Source: Skeletonema tropicum (lineage: Eukaryota > Bacillariophyta > Thalassiosirophyceae > Thalassiosirales > Thalassiosiraceae). From it: 64,000 nucleotides of DNA. The notes beneath the pieces were generated by a model. The model had not been told where the DNA came from, did no database searches, and was given only the letters and a program-made list of their open reading frames with translations. Below are positions 1 through 10,737 of this stretch, piece by piece. The stretch is from NCBI GenBank assembly GCA_037178625.1, contig CM074138.1, positions 1,116,001-1,180,000 of the forward strand. Direction: 5' to 3'. Position numbers and translations under genes: made by a program. How positions within the stretch are numbered: the stretch's first letter is position 1; every line of letters starts with the position of its first letter.

Positions 1-318
<318 letters not shown>

Positions 319-519
319 TTATATTAGTCGTTATTGAATTGATGTCTGCAATATAGTTTACTGAGAATACTTTCAACGGCAGATATTACGATGTTCCATC
401 ATTGTCCGGATCTTTTCCGCGGTTCGGAATCCTAATTCTGGATCTTTGGCGAAACGGGCGGCGGATGGACTCTTTTTCCTATCGATTTGGATGGACCCTT
501 GATGGAATGGACTATGACG

Positions 520-2074
520 CAAGGGTAAATAAATAGGGTATGTCACAAGGAGTGTGACGCTTACCGTCTCGTGGTCAAACTCAACTTTGTCACAAGGGCC
601 ATTTTTACGTATTCCTACGTTGTACCTAGTACCAAGGGTAAATAAATAGGGTATGACTCAAATTTTGGCGGGAAATCTCCACCGCGACGATAACACGTAA
701 AAAAATAAAGAGGATTTACCGTCTCGTGGTCAAACTCAGATGCGAAAGTCAGTGCCGGTCAAGAGTATGATCAGCACCAACCACCAACCACGCCGCTCAA
801 GGCAACGCAACGGCAACCATGATCACCGTTGCCGCCGTTGAAATAGACCAAGTTAATAGCCGTACTATCGACCGATCGGTGGCTGACCGTTACTATGGAT
901 TATTATGTTAATGTTGAAGCTCACGCCGCAGGCAAATCCGCCGAGGGAAGGCAGCATGGAGGCAATATTAGAGGTGACGTCCGGCGAGCGCCGGCCATTG
1001 AATAGGGCTCATTGAACATCCCAAGGAGCGTTTCTGGTGGATCTACGTACGATAACATCAACATAATAATCCATAGTAACAATCAGCCACCGATAGGCGG
1101 ATAATATGGCTAATAACTTGGTCTATTCCATCGGCGGCAACGTCGACCATGGTTGCCGTTGCTTTGAGCGGTGAATGATCAGTTCGAGCTTTCAATGACG
1201 GGAAACGATGAAAGAAGCGAGACTCAACCATAGGGAATCAAACGTCGTATCGGCACTCTTACTTAGGGAAATTGTGTGTGTTCGGTGGACAACGGTGGAC
1301 AGTATTAGGTACAACGTAGGAATACGTAGAAATGGCCTCGTGTCACAGTTTGAGTTTGACCACGAGACGGTAAGCGTCACACTCTGTGTGACATACCCTA
1401 TTTATTTACCCTTGCCTAGTACTGTTCACAAATGTTCAGGTACACCTTTAAGTAATAGTGGCGTTACGACTTTGTGTTACCAATGGTTGAGTCTCGCTTG
1501 CCTCGTCGTTTCCCGTCATTGAAAGCTCGAATTGATCATTCACCGCTCAAGGCAACGGCAACCATGGTCGACACGCCGCTGCTGAAATAGACCTAGTTAT
1601 TAGCCGTAATATGGGACGATTGATGGCTGATCGTTACTATGGATTATTATGTTTATGTTGTCGTGCTTGGATCCAGCAGAAACGCTCGATGGGACGTTCA
1701 GTAAGCACTGTTCAGTGGCCGGCGCTCGCCGGACGTCACCGTCTAATATTGCCTCCATGCTGCCTTCCCTTGAGGTATTTGGCAGCGGCGAGGGCGTCAA
1801 CACCAACATAATAATCCATAGTAACGATCAGCCACCGATCGGCCCATAGGTCGGCTGTTAACTTGGTCTATTTCAACAGCGGCAACGTAGACCATGGTCG
1901 CCTGCCTGATGAGCGGCGTGTTCGTGTTGGTGCTGGTCATCTTGTTGACCGGCACTGACTTTCGCATCTGAGTTTGACCACGAGACGGTAAATCCTCTTT
2001 ATTTTTTTACGCGTAAACGTCGCGGTGAAGATTTCCCGCCAAAAATTGAGTCATACCCTATTTATTTACCCTTG
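520..2074 (+). mobile_element. hAT-like non-autonomous element, outer copy (interrupted by 633-1414)
   Basis: The element begins CAAGGGTAAATAAATAGGGT at 520 and ends with its inverted copy at 2074. The 8-bp direct repeat CTATGACG flanks it at 512-519 and 2075-2082. An 8-bp target duplication with a CAAGGG terminus is typical of the hAT superfamily. The ends share a further inverted block, TACCGTCTCGTGGTCAAACT. Without the inner insertion and one copy of its target duplication the element is about 765 bp. It carries internal inverted repeats and no transposase, so it must have been moved in trans. Confidence 0.85.
633..1414 (-). mobile_element. hAT-like non-autonomous element, inner copy inserted in reverse
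   Basis: This 782-bp element has the same CAAGGGTAAATAAATAGGGT terminal inverted repeats and its own 8-bp target duplication, CCTAGTAC, at 625-632 and 1415-1422. Read on the minus strand it aligns along its length with the outer element (520-632 plus 1423-2074), so it is a copy of the same family in the opposite orientation. Its own sequence has CCTAATAC, undivided, at the matching position (about 1300), which shows the empty site. It has no coding capacity. Confidence 0.85.
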
Positions 2075-2083
2075 CTATGACGC

Positions 2084-2837
2084 TCGACCGATAGACTCGA
2101 GCAGTAGGCCATCGTGCAGCAGGACTTACTTCTGAGCGTAGCACCAAGTACCTACTTCTTGCTATTGCTATCTTAGACAGGGTATTTCTGTGCTCTCTTA
2201 CTCTCTCTTAACCCTACAGAATCAGTGCTCTTTCATGAACACGGACGTGATGTGACAAGGAAATTCTTTCCGGGTTCATCCTTAGGAATACCTAAAATAC
2301 CTATACTCAAACTCAAGCACCATACTACTGTACCAGTACCAACCCTGATGTTGGAATTGGGCTGGCTTATCATCAAACTTGCAAACTTTGATCAGAATGT
2401 CTCCTATTTAGCCATGAAGAAATGGGACATTACGATGATATTTCCCATCTTTCTTTTCTTTTTGCACACATGTTTGCGTATACACAATGGCTGAGACACG
2501 ACGCACTCCATTCACAGTTCACGAACTTGATTGTAGCACACCGCGTTCTTCGTGCGTTGCACAAGTTTTCGCTCACATCTGTGTGGAGTGTTTACACGAC
2601 AACTGTGTTGACACTTGCGGGGAGTCTTTAGTTATACCAAACTAAGACCCCGTAGCATAAGTAGTACTAGGACATACACCAATTTGGCGTGCAAATTTGT
2701 GGAGTCCCTATATACTACCATCTAGCCCTAGTGTTGTACATTTGTCGTTTTCCATAGTGATCTCGTTTACCTCATCTCTCAGCCACAGTGAATACGCAAT
2801 CGAGGCGCCAGGAGTTTTTCCGCAGGCACGAGGAAAA
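2084..2837. repeat. Cassette repeat, unit 1: flank A, middle 1, flank B
   Basis: Flank A (2084-2197, 114 bp) and flank B (2586-2837, 252 bp) recur in unit 2 with no difference that I can see. The 388-bp middle (2198-2585) is not shared with unit 2. No terminal inverted repeat, LTR or transposase is recognisable. Only short reading frames are present and none resembles a known protein. Confidence 0.8.
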
Positions 2838-3412
2838 TCGACCGATAGACTCGAGCAGTAGGCCATCGTGCAGCAGGACTTACTTCTGAGCGTAGCACCA
2901 AGTACCTACTTCTTGCTATTGCTATCTTAGACAGGGTATTTCTGTGCTCTCAGAAAGAGAAATCACAGAAGGTATTAGACGAAAATGGCGGGAGGAGTTT
3001 TGGATTTCCAAAATATTTTCTCCATCACTTCGTTCACACATCCTCCTCATTGATTTGAAACTCAATGACGATGACTCGGATGCTTTACAGCATCACCAGA
3101 AGTCCCTCCGCAGTCAACAGAGGAACGCCATTTTCTTTGATCCCACCCTACCCTCCCTGTGAGTGTTTACACGACAACTGTGTTGACACTTGCGGGGAGT
3201 CTTTAGTTATACCAAACTAAGACCCCGTAGCATAAGTAGTACTAGGACATACACCAATTTGGCGTGCAAATTTGTGGAGTCCCTATATACTACCATCTAG
3301 CCCTAGTGTTGTACATTTGTCGTTTTCCATAGTGATCTCGTTTACCTCATCTCTCAGCCACAGTGAATACGCAATCGAGGCGCCAGGAGTTTTTCCGCAG
3401 GCACGAGGAAAA
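2838..3412. repeat. Cassette repeat, unit 2: same flanks, different middle
   Basis: Unit 2 directly abuts unit 1. Flank A is at 2838-2951 and flank B at 3161-3412, both apparently identical to unit 1. The 209-bp middle (2952-3160) is unrelated to middle 1 by eye and holds a short open frame ending near 3162. Flank B stops 78 bp beyond the stop codon of the RCC1 gene, so it probably overlaps that gene's 3' untranslated or termination region. Confidence 0.8.
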
Positions 3413-3490
3413 GCAGCTCCAGCGTTTAGTAGAATTGATCCATCGATAATAAATGAAGTAAGTAGTATTAAATTATTGGTTAGGCATCAC

Positions 3491-5519
3491 TCAAACCTTT
3501 TGCCCAAACGAGTCCGAAGTGCTGATAATAACTGCAGAATGTTGCGCACCGCTGCTGGCATACTTAATCTTGTAACTAACCTTCTTCTTCGTCACTAGTT
3601 TCATCTTTTGCGGAAGTGTGATATCGGCAACTTCGTCGCTAGAATCGGCTCTGTTTTGACCGCATGCTCCACTCTCCCCAAATCCCCACGAGTACACGTC
3701 ACCATCTTTTGTAATAACAATGACATGAGAGGCGCTGCTTCCAGATGCGACTTGTTCAATTTCAGGTTGCTCATCCTCGTCAATTGTCTCTTCCACAATG
3801 CAGTTCTTTGTCGGCTCGGAGATATTACCTTGAGTCTTGACATCGTATACAAGAGGAACACGAGCAGGAGTGCTCAAAAAGAAACCCGAATCTGGTTGCT
3901 CAAGGGAAACTCCGAGGCCTCCATAATCACCACGTCCTGCTGAATACAGTTTTTTGCCACCGCCTCCGACGAAGAAAGAACCGTGGTAGCATCCTTCCAC
4001 CATTTCAATGTCCTTTCCTTCAAAGAATTCAACCTGCCGAATAAAAACAGACCAAGATTAGTGAATAGATTCAGATTCGCAACTGTCCAGCGCACCGTCA
4101 GAACAGCCTTCAAAGGACTGCAACAGCAGCAACAACAACACCTACCTTTGAAAGTTTTTCTCTATTCTTTGTGTCTTCAACCAGCCCATTCTCACCCTGA
4201 CACATCCCATGACCCAGCTGCCCATAATTATTCAACCCAGAAGAATACACACTTAATTGATTGTTTCCCTCTCTTGATGCAACCAGTAAATGCCACCCAC
4301 CGCAAGAGACTTGCACCACTGTGCGTTTCAATGCTGGTCCTGCCCAATGTACCGGATGGGGTGTAAGATGTTCTTTGATAACGAGCTGATTATCAGTCTT
4401 TTTGTCCAGCTTACAAACTGGACGTGCCATTTCTCCTTGAAGATCAATGCCCCATGTAACAATGGAATGATCCTCCAGAACAGCCGCATTGCAATTTTCC
4501 CCACAAGCAAGAGCAGTTACCCTTTGCGGCAGCTGAACCACATGCACGGGATGGTTATTCTTTCCTCTTGGTACTTGCAAATACTCCAAATTTTCATCAC
4601 CATTTTCTACTTTTGCCAAATCCTTGGGACTGATTTGTGGTCGAGGATCATCCTTTGGTGGAGGTTCACGAAAGTTTCTACCCTCATTGTCTTTTAGTGA
4701 TCCCCATGAATAAACATTTCCTTTGGAGCATAACGCCAATGTTTGTGTATTCCCTGCATATACTTGAACAACGTTGGCTTCAGGCCTTTGTTTGAATGGC
4801 AAGACTTTGCCAGATGCGTCCAACAATCCATCCGTCCCATTGGGGCCATACTGACTAGGATAAAATCCCTTCACAACTGATGGCAAAAATCCGTCTTCAG
4901 TTGGTTCCAAAACACCCAAACTTCCCTCATCTTCACATCCCCACGTGTAAACTCCCCCATTCTCATCTAAAGCCACATTATGTAATCCTCCCGCAGCTAT
5001 TTGATTGATATCTTGATTTCGCAAATTCGCCACCACCTTTAACGTACGTTTTTCAAGTACGCCCTCCGATGAACCCAGCTGACCCATCTCACCGCTCCCA
5101 CATACGGCTACATCACCATGACCTCGCTTGAATTGTCGCCCAATTTTCGCCGCTTCATCTTTGTACCGTTGGGCAAAGTTGGTGTAATATCCATCCTTGG
5201 AAATGTTACCCGAATCCAATTTCGATTTTGCCAAAGCCGCAGCGTTGAAATTAAGTTCGGCAATTTTCTCCCGGTAGATTCGTTCTCTCTCATTGCGATT
5301 TTTGGATATTGGGGCGCGACTACTTGACCGTGAGGAGGTAGAAGCGCCGGAGGAGGAGGAGGTTGAGGTGAGTAGTCGGTCTGGACCATCGGGCGAGGCG
5401 GTTTCGTTTGGCACGTTGTGAGATGATGGGAAGGAGAAAGCTCCGAGTTTGGATCCTTTGCTGATGCGCTGTTCGTCGGATCCTCCGTCGTCGCGGCTGC
5501 GTTTATTGGATGGTGGCAT
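3491..5519 (-). CDS. RCC1: RCC1-type regulator of chromosome condensation (Ran GEF), two exons
   Basis: Exon 1 is 5519-4146 and exon 2 is 4033-3491; the 112-bp intron starts GTAGGT and ends CAG and sits in phase 0. The 638-residue protein starts with an unstructured segment holding a basic nuclear-signal-like stretch (NKRSRDD) and a charged helical region at about 75-135. A seven-bladed RCC1 propeller follows from about residue 137, shown by repeats such as VAVCGSGEMGQLGS, VYTWGCEDEGSLG, VYSSGLNNYGQLGHG and VYSWGFGESGACGQN. RCC1 loads GTP on Ran at chromatin and so drives nuclear transport and spindle assembly. Length and long inter-blade loops match yeast Prp20-like proteins, but another RCC1-repeat protein cannot be excluded. 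The gene is divergent from the copine gene. Confidence 0.85.
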
Positions 5520-5898
5520 TGTTGCAGCTAGCCTGTGCTTTGATTGGACTCTGCTTCAAGGGTAAATTAGCCTCTGCTTTTGCTCACACCAGAGATTGTA
5601 TGGTGGTGGAATGGATGGATAGGAAGGCGTTGGCAAGTTTCGTTGATTTTTTCAGTGCGAGATGATTTCAGGTTTTAGGGCAAAAGAGGGCATAATGCCC
5701 TCAATCTCAATATTATACAGTATTTTGAAATGATAATTCATAGGATAGAGGGCAAACCTATCATTGCGCCCCGACAAGCTGTGCGCTCGCTCCTCAAGAT
5801 CAAGACAAAGCACACATAAAAAGCACGACACGATGATTTGAATTTCATGCATATCTACATGCTGCTATTCACATATATAATGATACTTATTAGACACC
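5520..5898. other. Divergent intergenic region between RCC1 and copine genes
   Basis: These 379 bp separate two start codons pointing away from each other and presumably hold both promoters. The part next to the copine start is AT-rich (ACATATATAATGATACT at about 5871). I see no repeat or RNA gene. Confidence 0.5.
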
Positions 5899-7638
5899 AT
5901 GAGGAGAAATAACACTGATGATTCTAACGACAGTGACGGCGAAGAAGCTCTGCCGGCCCCAACAACCAAAATCCGTCTTTATCTGCATTGCACCAATCTC
6001 ACGCGTTCAATCATAGGCCCACAGCCGCATTCACTATGCCGTGTATCATTAGATCCATATGCCTCTTCAAAAGACGAGACAGAGATTGTTTTCAAAAGCT
6101 CGAATCCAACCTACACCACATCCTTTCAGTTTGACTACGAGTATGGATCGCAACTATTGATATACGTGGACGTGTACGCCTGCAAAGGTAAAGTTACAGA
6201 GAACTCCTCCCCAGATTTGAAATTGATCGGCCGTGAGTGCTTTGACGTACAAACCATTCTTTCAACACCGACAAACACGAAAGCAAAACCATTGCCTAAC
6301 TTGGACGGGACAATTTATGCTCACATCGAACAACAATTTTCAACCAATCAGGAATGTCTCTCTCTTCAACTTCGCGCAAAGTCACTTGTGTTCACAAACT
6401 CGGCGATGCGAAAGAGCTTGGCTGCAAAAACAACACTATTGGGCATGCCGAGTACTCGCTTTGAAATATCTCGACCGGCATCATCGGATTCTTCTCGTTG
6501 GATTGTTGTGTATCGATCTGCTCCTATTAAAGAAAGTGTAACTCCTACGTGGGATGAGACCTTGATTGATTTGAACTCAATTTGCTCGGATGGTGAGGAT
6601 CCATCTGCTGCAAATGTGAGGATATCAATATCCATGGAAAAGAAGAAAAAGTGGAAGGAAATAGGATCATTTGAGACGACAATACAATGCCTGATAGACT
6701 CATGTCAGACTGAGGAAGCTAATCGATCATCGTTCGAATTGCAACCAAAAGCCATCAGGGGTCGACAGTCTAATGAAAAGAAAGGGGAAATCATGGTAGT
6801 GTCAGCAGTTCTGCAGCAGCCCGAGCGGCCTGGTGAAGCGAGGCAGCGATCCCAAAGAATATTAAGTGGAATTAATAACCCACTTCAGGAAATCAGTAGC
6901 AGCACTTCCAAATTATTTTCGAATTATGTAAATGCGGGTCTAGACATTGACTTGTTCGTAGCAATTGACTTTACATCAAGCAATGGTGATCCGAGAATAC
7001 CTGGCACGTTGCATTATTTCAAGGATGGAATGTCAAATGATTATATGGATGCAATTGAATCTATCGGCAGCGAGGTTGAAAAGTACAGCAAGAGTAAAGA
7101 GTTTCCAGTATGGGGGTTTGGAGCCAAATTCCCAAGTGATGAGATTTCGGACGCGACAGAGTTGCCAGTTCATCATATTTTTCAGTGCGGATGTGCACAA
7201 CCTGCAGCTGGGACCCAAGGAGTATTGAAAGCATATCGAAGTGTTTTGAGGGAAATGTATTTTTACATGAGTGGTCCTACTGAAATGATTCCTGTGATGA
7301 AGGCAGCATTATCTCGGGCAAAGAAAACACACAATGACCCAGCGATACAATTGAAATACAATGTACTCTTGATATTGACAGATGGAGTCGTAAATGACCT
7401 GAATTCCACAAAGAGTTTAATTTTGAAATATCGACATTTCCCAATATCATTTGTGGTTGTTGGAATAGGAAGAGCAGATTTTACAGAAATGAATGGTTGG
7501 AACGATCAGCAACCTGATCTTCGCGGGCGTTTTACTTTTGTTGAATTTCGTACATTACAATTTGATCCTGCAGCTCTCTCAGGAAAAGCTTTGAAACGTC
7601 TTCCTGAAGACGTTGTTGATTATTTTAGTGTTAAATAG
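5899..7638 (+). CDS. Copine family protein (C2-C2-vWA)
   Basis: The 579-residue single-exon protein has the copine layout. A first C2 domain lies at about residues 23-150, a second at about 155-300, and a copine-type von Willebrand A domain at about 345-575. The vWA domain carries the metal-ion-dependent adhesion motif DFTSSNG at about residue 357, followed by the family blocks VWGFGAKFP, HIFQCGCAQP, YNVLLILTDGVVND and ISFVVVGIGRADF. Copines bind phospholipid in a calcium-dependent way and act at membranes in signalling and trafficking. Length is close to the usual 530-590. The last residues (LPEDVVDYF) match the family end. The start has a short acidic leader (DDSNDSDGEE) before the first C2 domain. 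Confidence 0.92.
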   Translation: MRRNNTDDSNDSDGEEALPAPTTKIRLYLHCTNLTRSIIGPQPHSLCRVSLDPYASSKDETEIVFKSSNPTYTTSFQFDYEYGSQLLIYVDVYACKGKVTENSSPDLKLIGRECFDVQTILSTPTNTKAKPLPNLDGTIYAHIEQQFSTNQECLSLQLRAKSLVFTNSAMRKSLAAKTTLLGMPSTRFEISRPASSDSSRWIVVYRSAPIKESVTPTWDETLIDLNSICSDGEDPSAANVRISISMEKKKKWKEIGSFETTIQCLIDSCQTEEANRSSFELQPKAIRGRQSNEKKGEIMVVSAVLQQPERPGEARQRSQRILSGINNPLQEISSSTSKLFSNYVNAGLDIDLFVAIDFTSSNGDPRIPGTLHYFKDGMSNDYMDAIESIGSEVEKYSKSKEFPVWGFGAKFPSDEISDATELPVHHIFQCGCAQPAAGTQGVLKAYRSVLREMYFYMSGPTEMIPVMKAALSRAKKTHNDPAIQLKYNVLLILTDGVVNDLNSTKSLILKYRHFPISFVVVGIGRADFTEMNGWNDQQPDLRGRFTFVEFRTLQFDPAALSGKALKRLPEDVVDYFSVK

Positions 7639-7685
7639 GAATTCTTATCCTCTTGTCTCTCCTACGAAATGATGTAATGTTGTGT

Positions 7686-8387
7686 TCAGTTGTGTTTGAA
7701 AATACTCTTGATGTCAAGAGGAAAGAACTTGCTCTGGACATTGGCTTTGTATTTCTCGTAATCCGACCCATATGTTTCAACCAATGAAGCTTCTTCGAAA
7801 TCACTCTTCGCGTCCAAAACTAAATACAAAGCAAAAGTTAGTAGAAGTCTTGTGGTTGATTCAGTTATGATGCTCAGCCCTGTCATACCCAACAGCAGCC
7901 CTGAATACATAGGGTGCCTCAAAGTATCATAGATCCCGTTTTCAATCAAAGACCCACGCCCAGCTTTTGGGTCTGTTGCTACCGGCCAAGGTGAAAGGTT
8001 GTCTTTAAGATCAGCTGCACTTTTGTAGACTAGGATCAGCCCAGCTATGATGAATACAGGGCCAAGGATTGTTGTCACCAAATAATCTCCTACACCGATA
8101 GCTATGCAGAAGAGCAGAGAGAATTGAGCAACAACATATGATTCACCCCGCTCACCGACATTCCCTTCTAAGATGTTTTCTTTCACAGCTTGTGGTGACG
8201 GAAGTTGCAATGATGGCAGAATGTTATTGTTCACATCATCATCTTTCGTCTCTTCTGCTTGCAATTTGTAGACATTCTTTCTTCCTTCACAGCTAAGACC
8301 ATTACTTAGGGCGAAAGGCTGAGGAACAAAGGCGGAAGATTGGCACACAGCCAATAGTGCCAACACAAGCCGAAGTGGACCTTTCAT
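7686..8387 (-). CDS. Isoprenylcysteine carboxyl methyltransferase-like membrane protein, plastid-targeted
   Basis: The 233-residue protein starts with a hydrophobic signal peptide ending SSAFVP at about residue 19-22, the diatom plastid-import cleavage motif. After a linker there are hydrophobic segments at about 84-100, 104-121 and 164-192. The C-terminal half holds RHPMYSG (157-163) and FEEASLVETYGSDYEKY (198-213), the AdoMet-binding signature of the ICMT/phospholipid N-methyltransferase superfamily. True ICMT is an ER enzyme methylating prenylated CaaX proteins; a plastid copy more likely acts on a lipid or small molecule, and the substrate cannot be read from sequence. It is convergent with the copine gene, 47 bp between stop codons. 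Confidence 0.75.
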   Translation of the reverse strand: MKGPLRLVLALLAVCQSSAFVPQPFALSNGLSCEGRKNVYKLQAEETKDDDVNNNILPSLQLPSPQAVKENILEGNVGERGESYVVAQFSLLFCIAIGVGDYLVTTILGPVFIIAGLILVYKSAADLKDNLSPWPVATDPKAGRGSLIENGIYDTLRHPMYSGLLLGMTGLSIITESTTRLLLTFALYLVLDAKSDFEEASLVETYGSDYEKYKANVQSKFFPLDIKSIFKHN

Positions 8388-8424
8388 GCTGGCTATTAGA
8401 AAGTTGAGGAGGGATCGAGGGAGG

Positions 8425-9492
8425 ATCTGTTACATCGAATCCTTGGATTTCCGAATCCTAGGATTCCTGCTCCGAATCCTAGGATTCGATAAAACATGCC
8501 GTCCGAATCCTAGGATTCTGGCAAGGGCTTGCTTGAAAAAGAACTCCACGATGATGAAGTAACGCCTACTAGAGAGGACTACTACTGCAGCAACAACATA
8601 GCAGATACTTACTTCACATTATTTTAGATTATTATTCCGACGATGTTCTCTCGACCGTTATTATTCTCGGCGCTACCATCGCCAATACACACGTCGACCG
8701 ACATAATTTAATTTTCACATCCAGAGTACGCAATAATCAGCACTCGAGATAGCCGACAACAACAAAGTCAATAACAACAAATGAGTTGTTATTCATGTAC
8801 CATTCAATCATACGCTTCTAATGGATGTGCATGTCTTGGTAGTACATAATACAGAGTTTAAAGTATCAGATAGACTATGTTATTATTAATTGTTGGTATG
8901 TGATGTAAATTATTCGAAGTAATACTTGATAAATGTCATATTCCCCTCAATCTATCATTAATTGCATGTTATCGTAATAATGAATTTTTAATGCTTTTTT
9001 GATCGATATCTTCGCCGTTTGCATTGAATTGTAGTTGATTGTTGTGTTCGACGGAAACGAATAATTATGCAAAGTTTTTGTACCGTGCAGGCGACGTCGT
9101 GGCGTTTCCTTCCGCTCCAGATGACTAAGCCGTCGTCTTTAATCATATTAGAGGCGAGGGAGCGGGTTGGTTGCCTTTGTAATTACTTGATGCCCCTCCT
9201 TATCTACTGCTGCATAGCAGCGATATGTATCGTATCATGGTCGGTCGAGGGTCGAGGTGTCTTCATCTTCGCCCATCAATCCAAGGATTCGATGGATCAG
9301 AGCCGGCGAATCCTAGGATTCGGAGCAGGAATCCTAGGATTCGGAGAGATTCGGAGGCAGGAATCCTAGGATTCGGACAATCGAAGGATTCGATGTGCAG
9401 CCCCCTCACGAATCCTAGGATTCCGAAATCCAAGGATTCGCCGGTATCGAATCCTAGGATTTTCAGAATCCTAGGATTCGATGTAACAGATC
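8425..9492. mobile_element. Terminal-inverted-repeat element studded with AATCCTAGGATT palindromes
   Basis: The left end reads GATCTGTTACATCGAATCC at 8425 and the right end is its inverted copy, finishing near 9492. Next to each end lie clustered copies of the self-complementary 12-mer AATCCTAGGATT: three at the left (about 8450-8517) and six at the right (about 9310-9480), with imperfect copies such as ATCCTTGGATT. The 0.75-kb centre is AT-rich and has no credible coding sequence. The outermost GATC is palindromic, so it could be a 4-bp target duplication or part of the inverted repeat. No transposase is present and the superfamily cannot be assigned. Frames translated across the palindromes (RILGF repeats) are artefacts. 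Confidence 0.7.
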
Positions 9493-9641
9493 TCATGCAC
9501 GCATCGTCATCGGTTGTATATCGTAGATAGTAGTTATTGTCAATCGAGATCGCAGTGATAAGTATTTCAGTGTATATACTTTTCCTTTCACATTGTAGCT
9601 TGCAGACGATTGCGAAGGAAGAATACTGAATACTTATCATC

Positions 9642-10557
9642 ATGATGCAGCACTCTTCGGCAATAAATACAGTCATCACAAGTGTTCTGCTGCTCGTAGG
9701 TGCGTGCCAAGCACTCATTCCTGCAACTCCAGGAGAGCAAACAAGAAGAGCAATCATCAGTACTCGCGACACAATATCCAAAATCCGAGAAGCTAACAAG
9801 CCTCCGAGAATCTACGTTGATTATCTCATCCCTCTCCCACCAGCGACTAGCGATGCTGACATTGATCCATGGCCTGGTATGTGATGATAGATTGACTACA
9901 ATACTTTTTTTACTGCGTCTTCTTCATTGATCTAACAGTAGTTCATGATATGATTGTGTAGGTGGTCTTGCCCAACAGTATCCATATGCCGAAGAAATCG
10001 TGCGTGAATTGCTTGCAGGAGTAGTTGAAGACGCTGTACCAGAGAAGTGCTCATCTCAAGTTATCAGTGCGTCGGATTGTTGTGGATTATTCATCCAAGA
10101 GTCGCCCACAGCACCAGAATTGGATGTAGCCTGTCTCTTATTTCCTTCACCAGATCAATTACAAAACATGCAAGAGATTGAACAAATGGTTGGAGACAAG
10201 AGGACCCTTTTGGTGTTTAATCGACAATTCACACGTGCTGCTGATTTCGGCTTCTTTAAAAAGGGCGAGTCTCAAAAGTTCCTGGATAAATTTGAGTGGG
10301 CATTTGCATTCCAGGAGATTGCCTGTCGGGGTGAGGATGTGAAATTGGTGTTTGAGGAGTCAAATGGATGGAAAGCATCTGTAATTGATGAAAACGGAGA
10401 AGAGATTGATGTAATGGATGCTAGCTGGGACACTGCCATTAGGCCAGACTACTTGGAATTGGAGAAGAAAATCAATGAAATCATACCTGAGCCCTTGTGG
10501 ATGAGGAAGATGGGCGAAGTGCAAGAGAAGGGATTTAAATTCCAGAGAAAGCAGTGA
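9642..10557 (+). CDS. DUF1995-like protein, probably plastid, two exons
   Basis: Exon 1 is 9642-9876 and exon 2 is 9962-10557; the 85-bp intron (GTATGT...TAG) interrupts a glycine codon. The 276-residue product opens with a hydrophobic signal peptide (about residues 8-25, ending QALIP). The body resembles DUF1995, a domain found in plastid proteins including the Arabidopsis LPA3 photosystem II assembly factor: a helical start (QQYPYAEEIVRELLAGVVED), a DVACLLFPSPDQLQNMQEIE strand-helix block, RTLLVFNRQF, and a C-terminal part with W/Y-rich turns. The assignment is by pattern only and moderately secure. A plastid assembly role is inference. A second ATG three bases downstream of the first could also be used. 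Confidence 0.65.
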
Positions 10558-10737
10558 AAGCACTGATAAAATACTGATAAACTTCAATCCTTACTCATTG
10601 TGTCAAAAAGTATATTCTTGTTTAAGAGGGTTCAGGCTATTGTACTACTTACTCTTTTGATCGCATGATTTTTTCGTGACGCGTCTCAGATGTACTATAA
10701 ATTCATTCAAAATTGTATTCTATTGGTGGCAGCTATT

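Noticed and set aside
2084..3412. Helitron capturing cargo
   Set aside because: The unit starts with TC, but no CTRR end preceded by a hairpin is seen, and both units share long identical flanks rather than short ends.
9263..9799. Minus-strand 178-codon frame with RILGF repeats
   Set aside because: It is a translation of the AATCCTAGGATT palindromes and of the antisense of the DUF1995-like exon; such frames arise on both strands of a palindrome.
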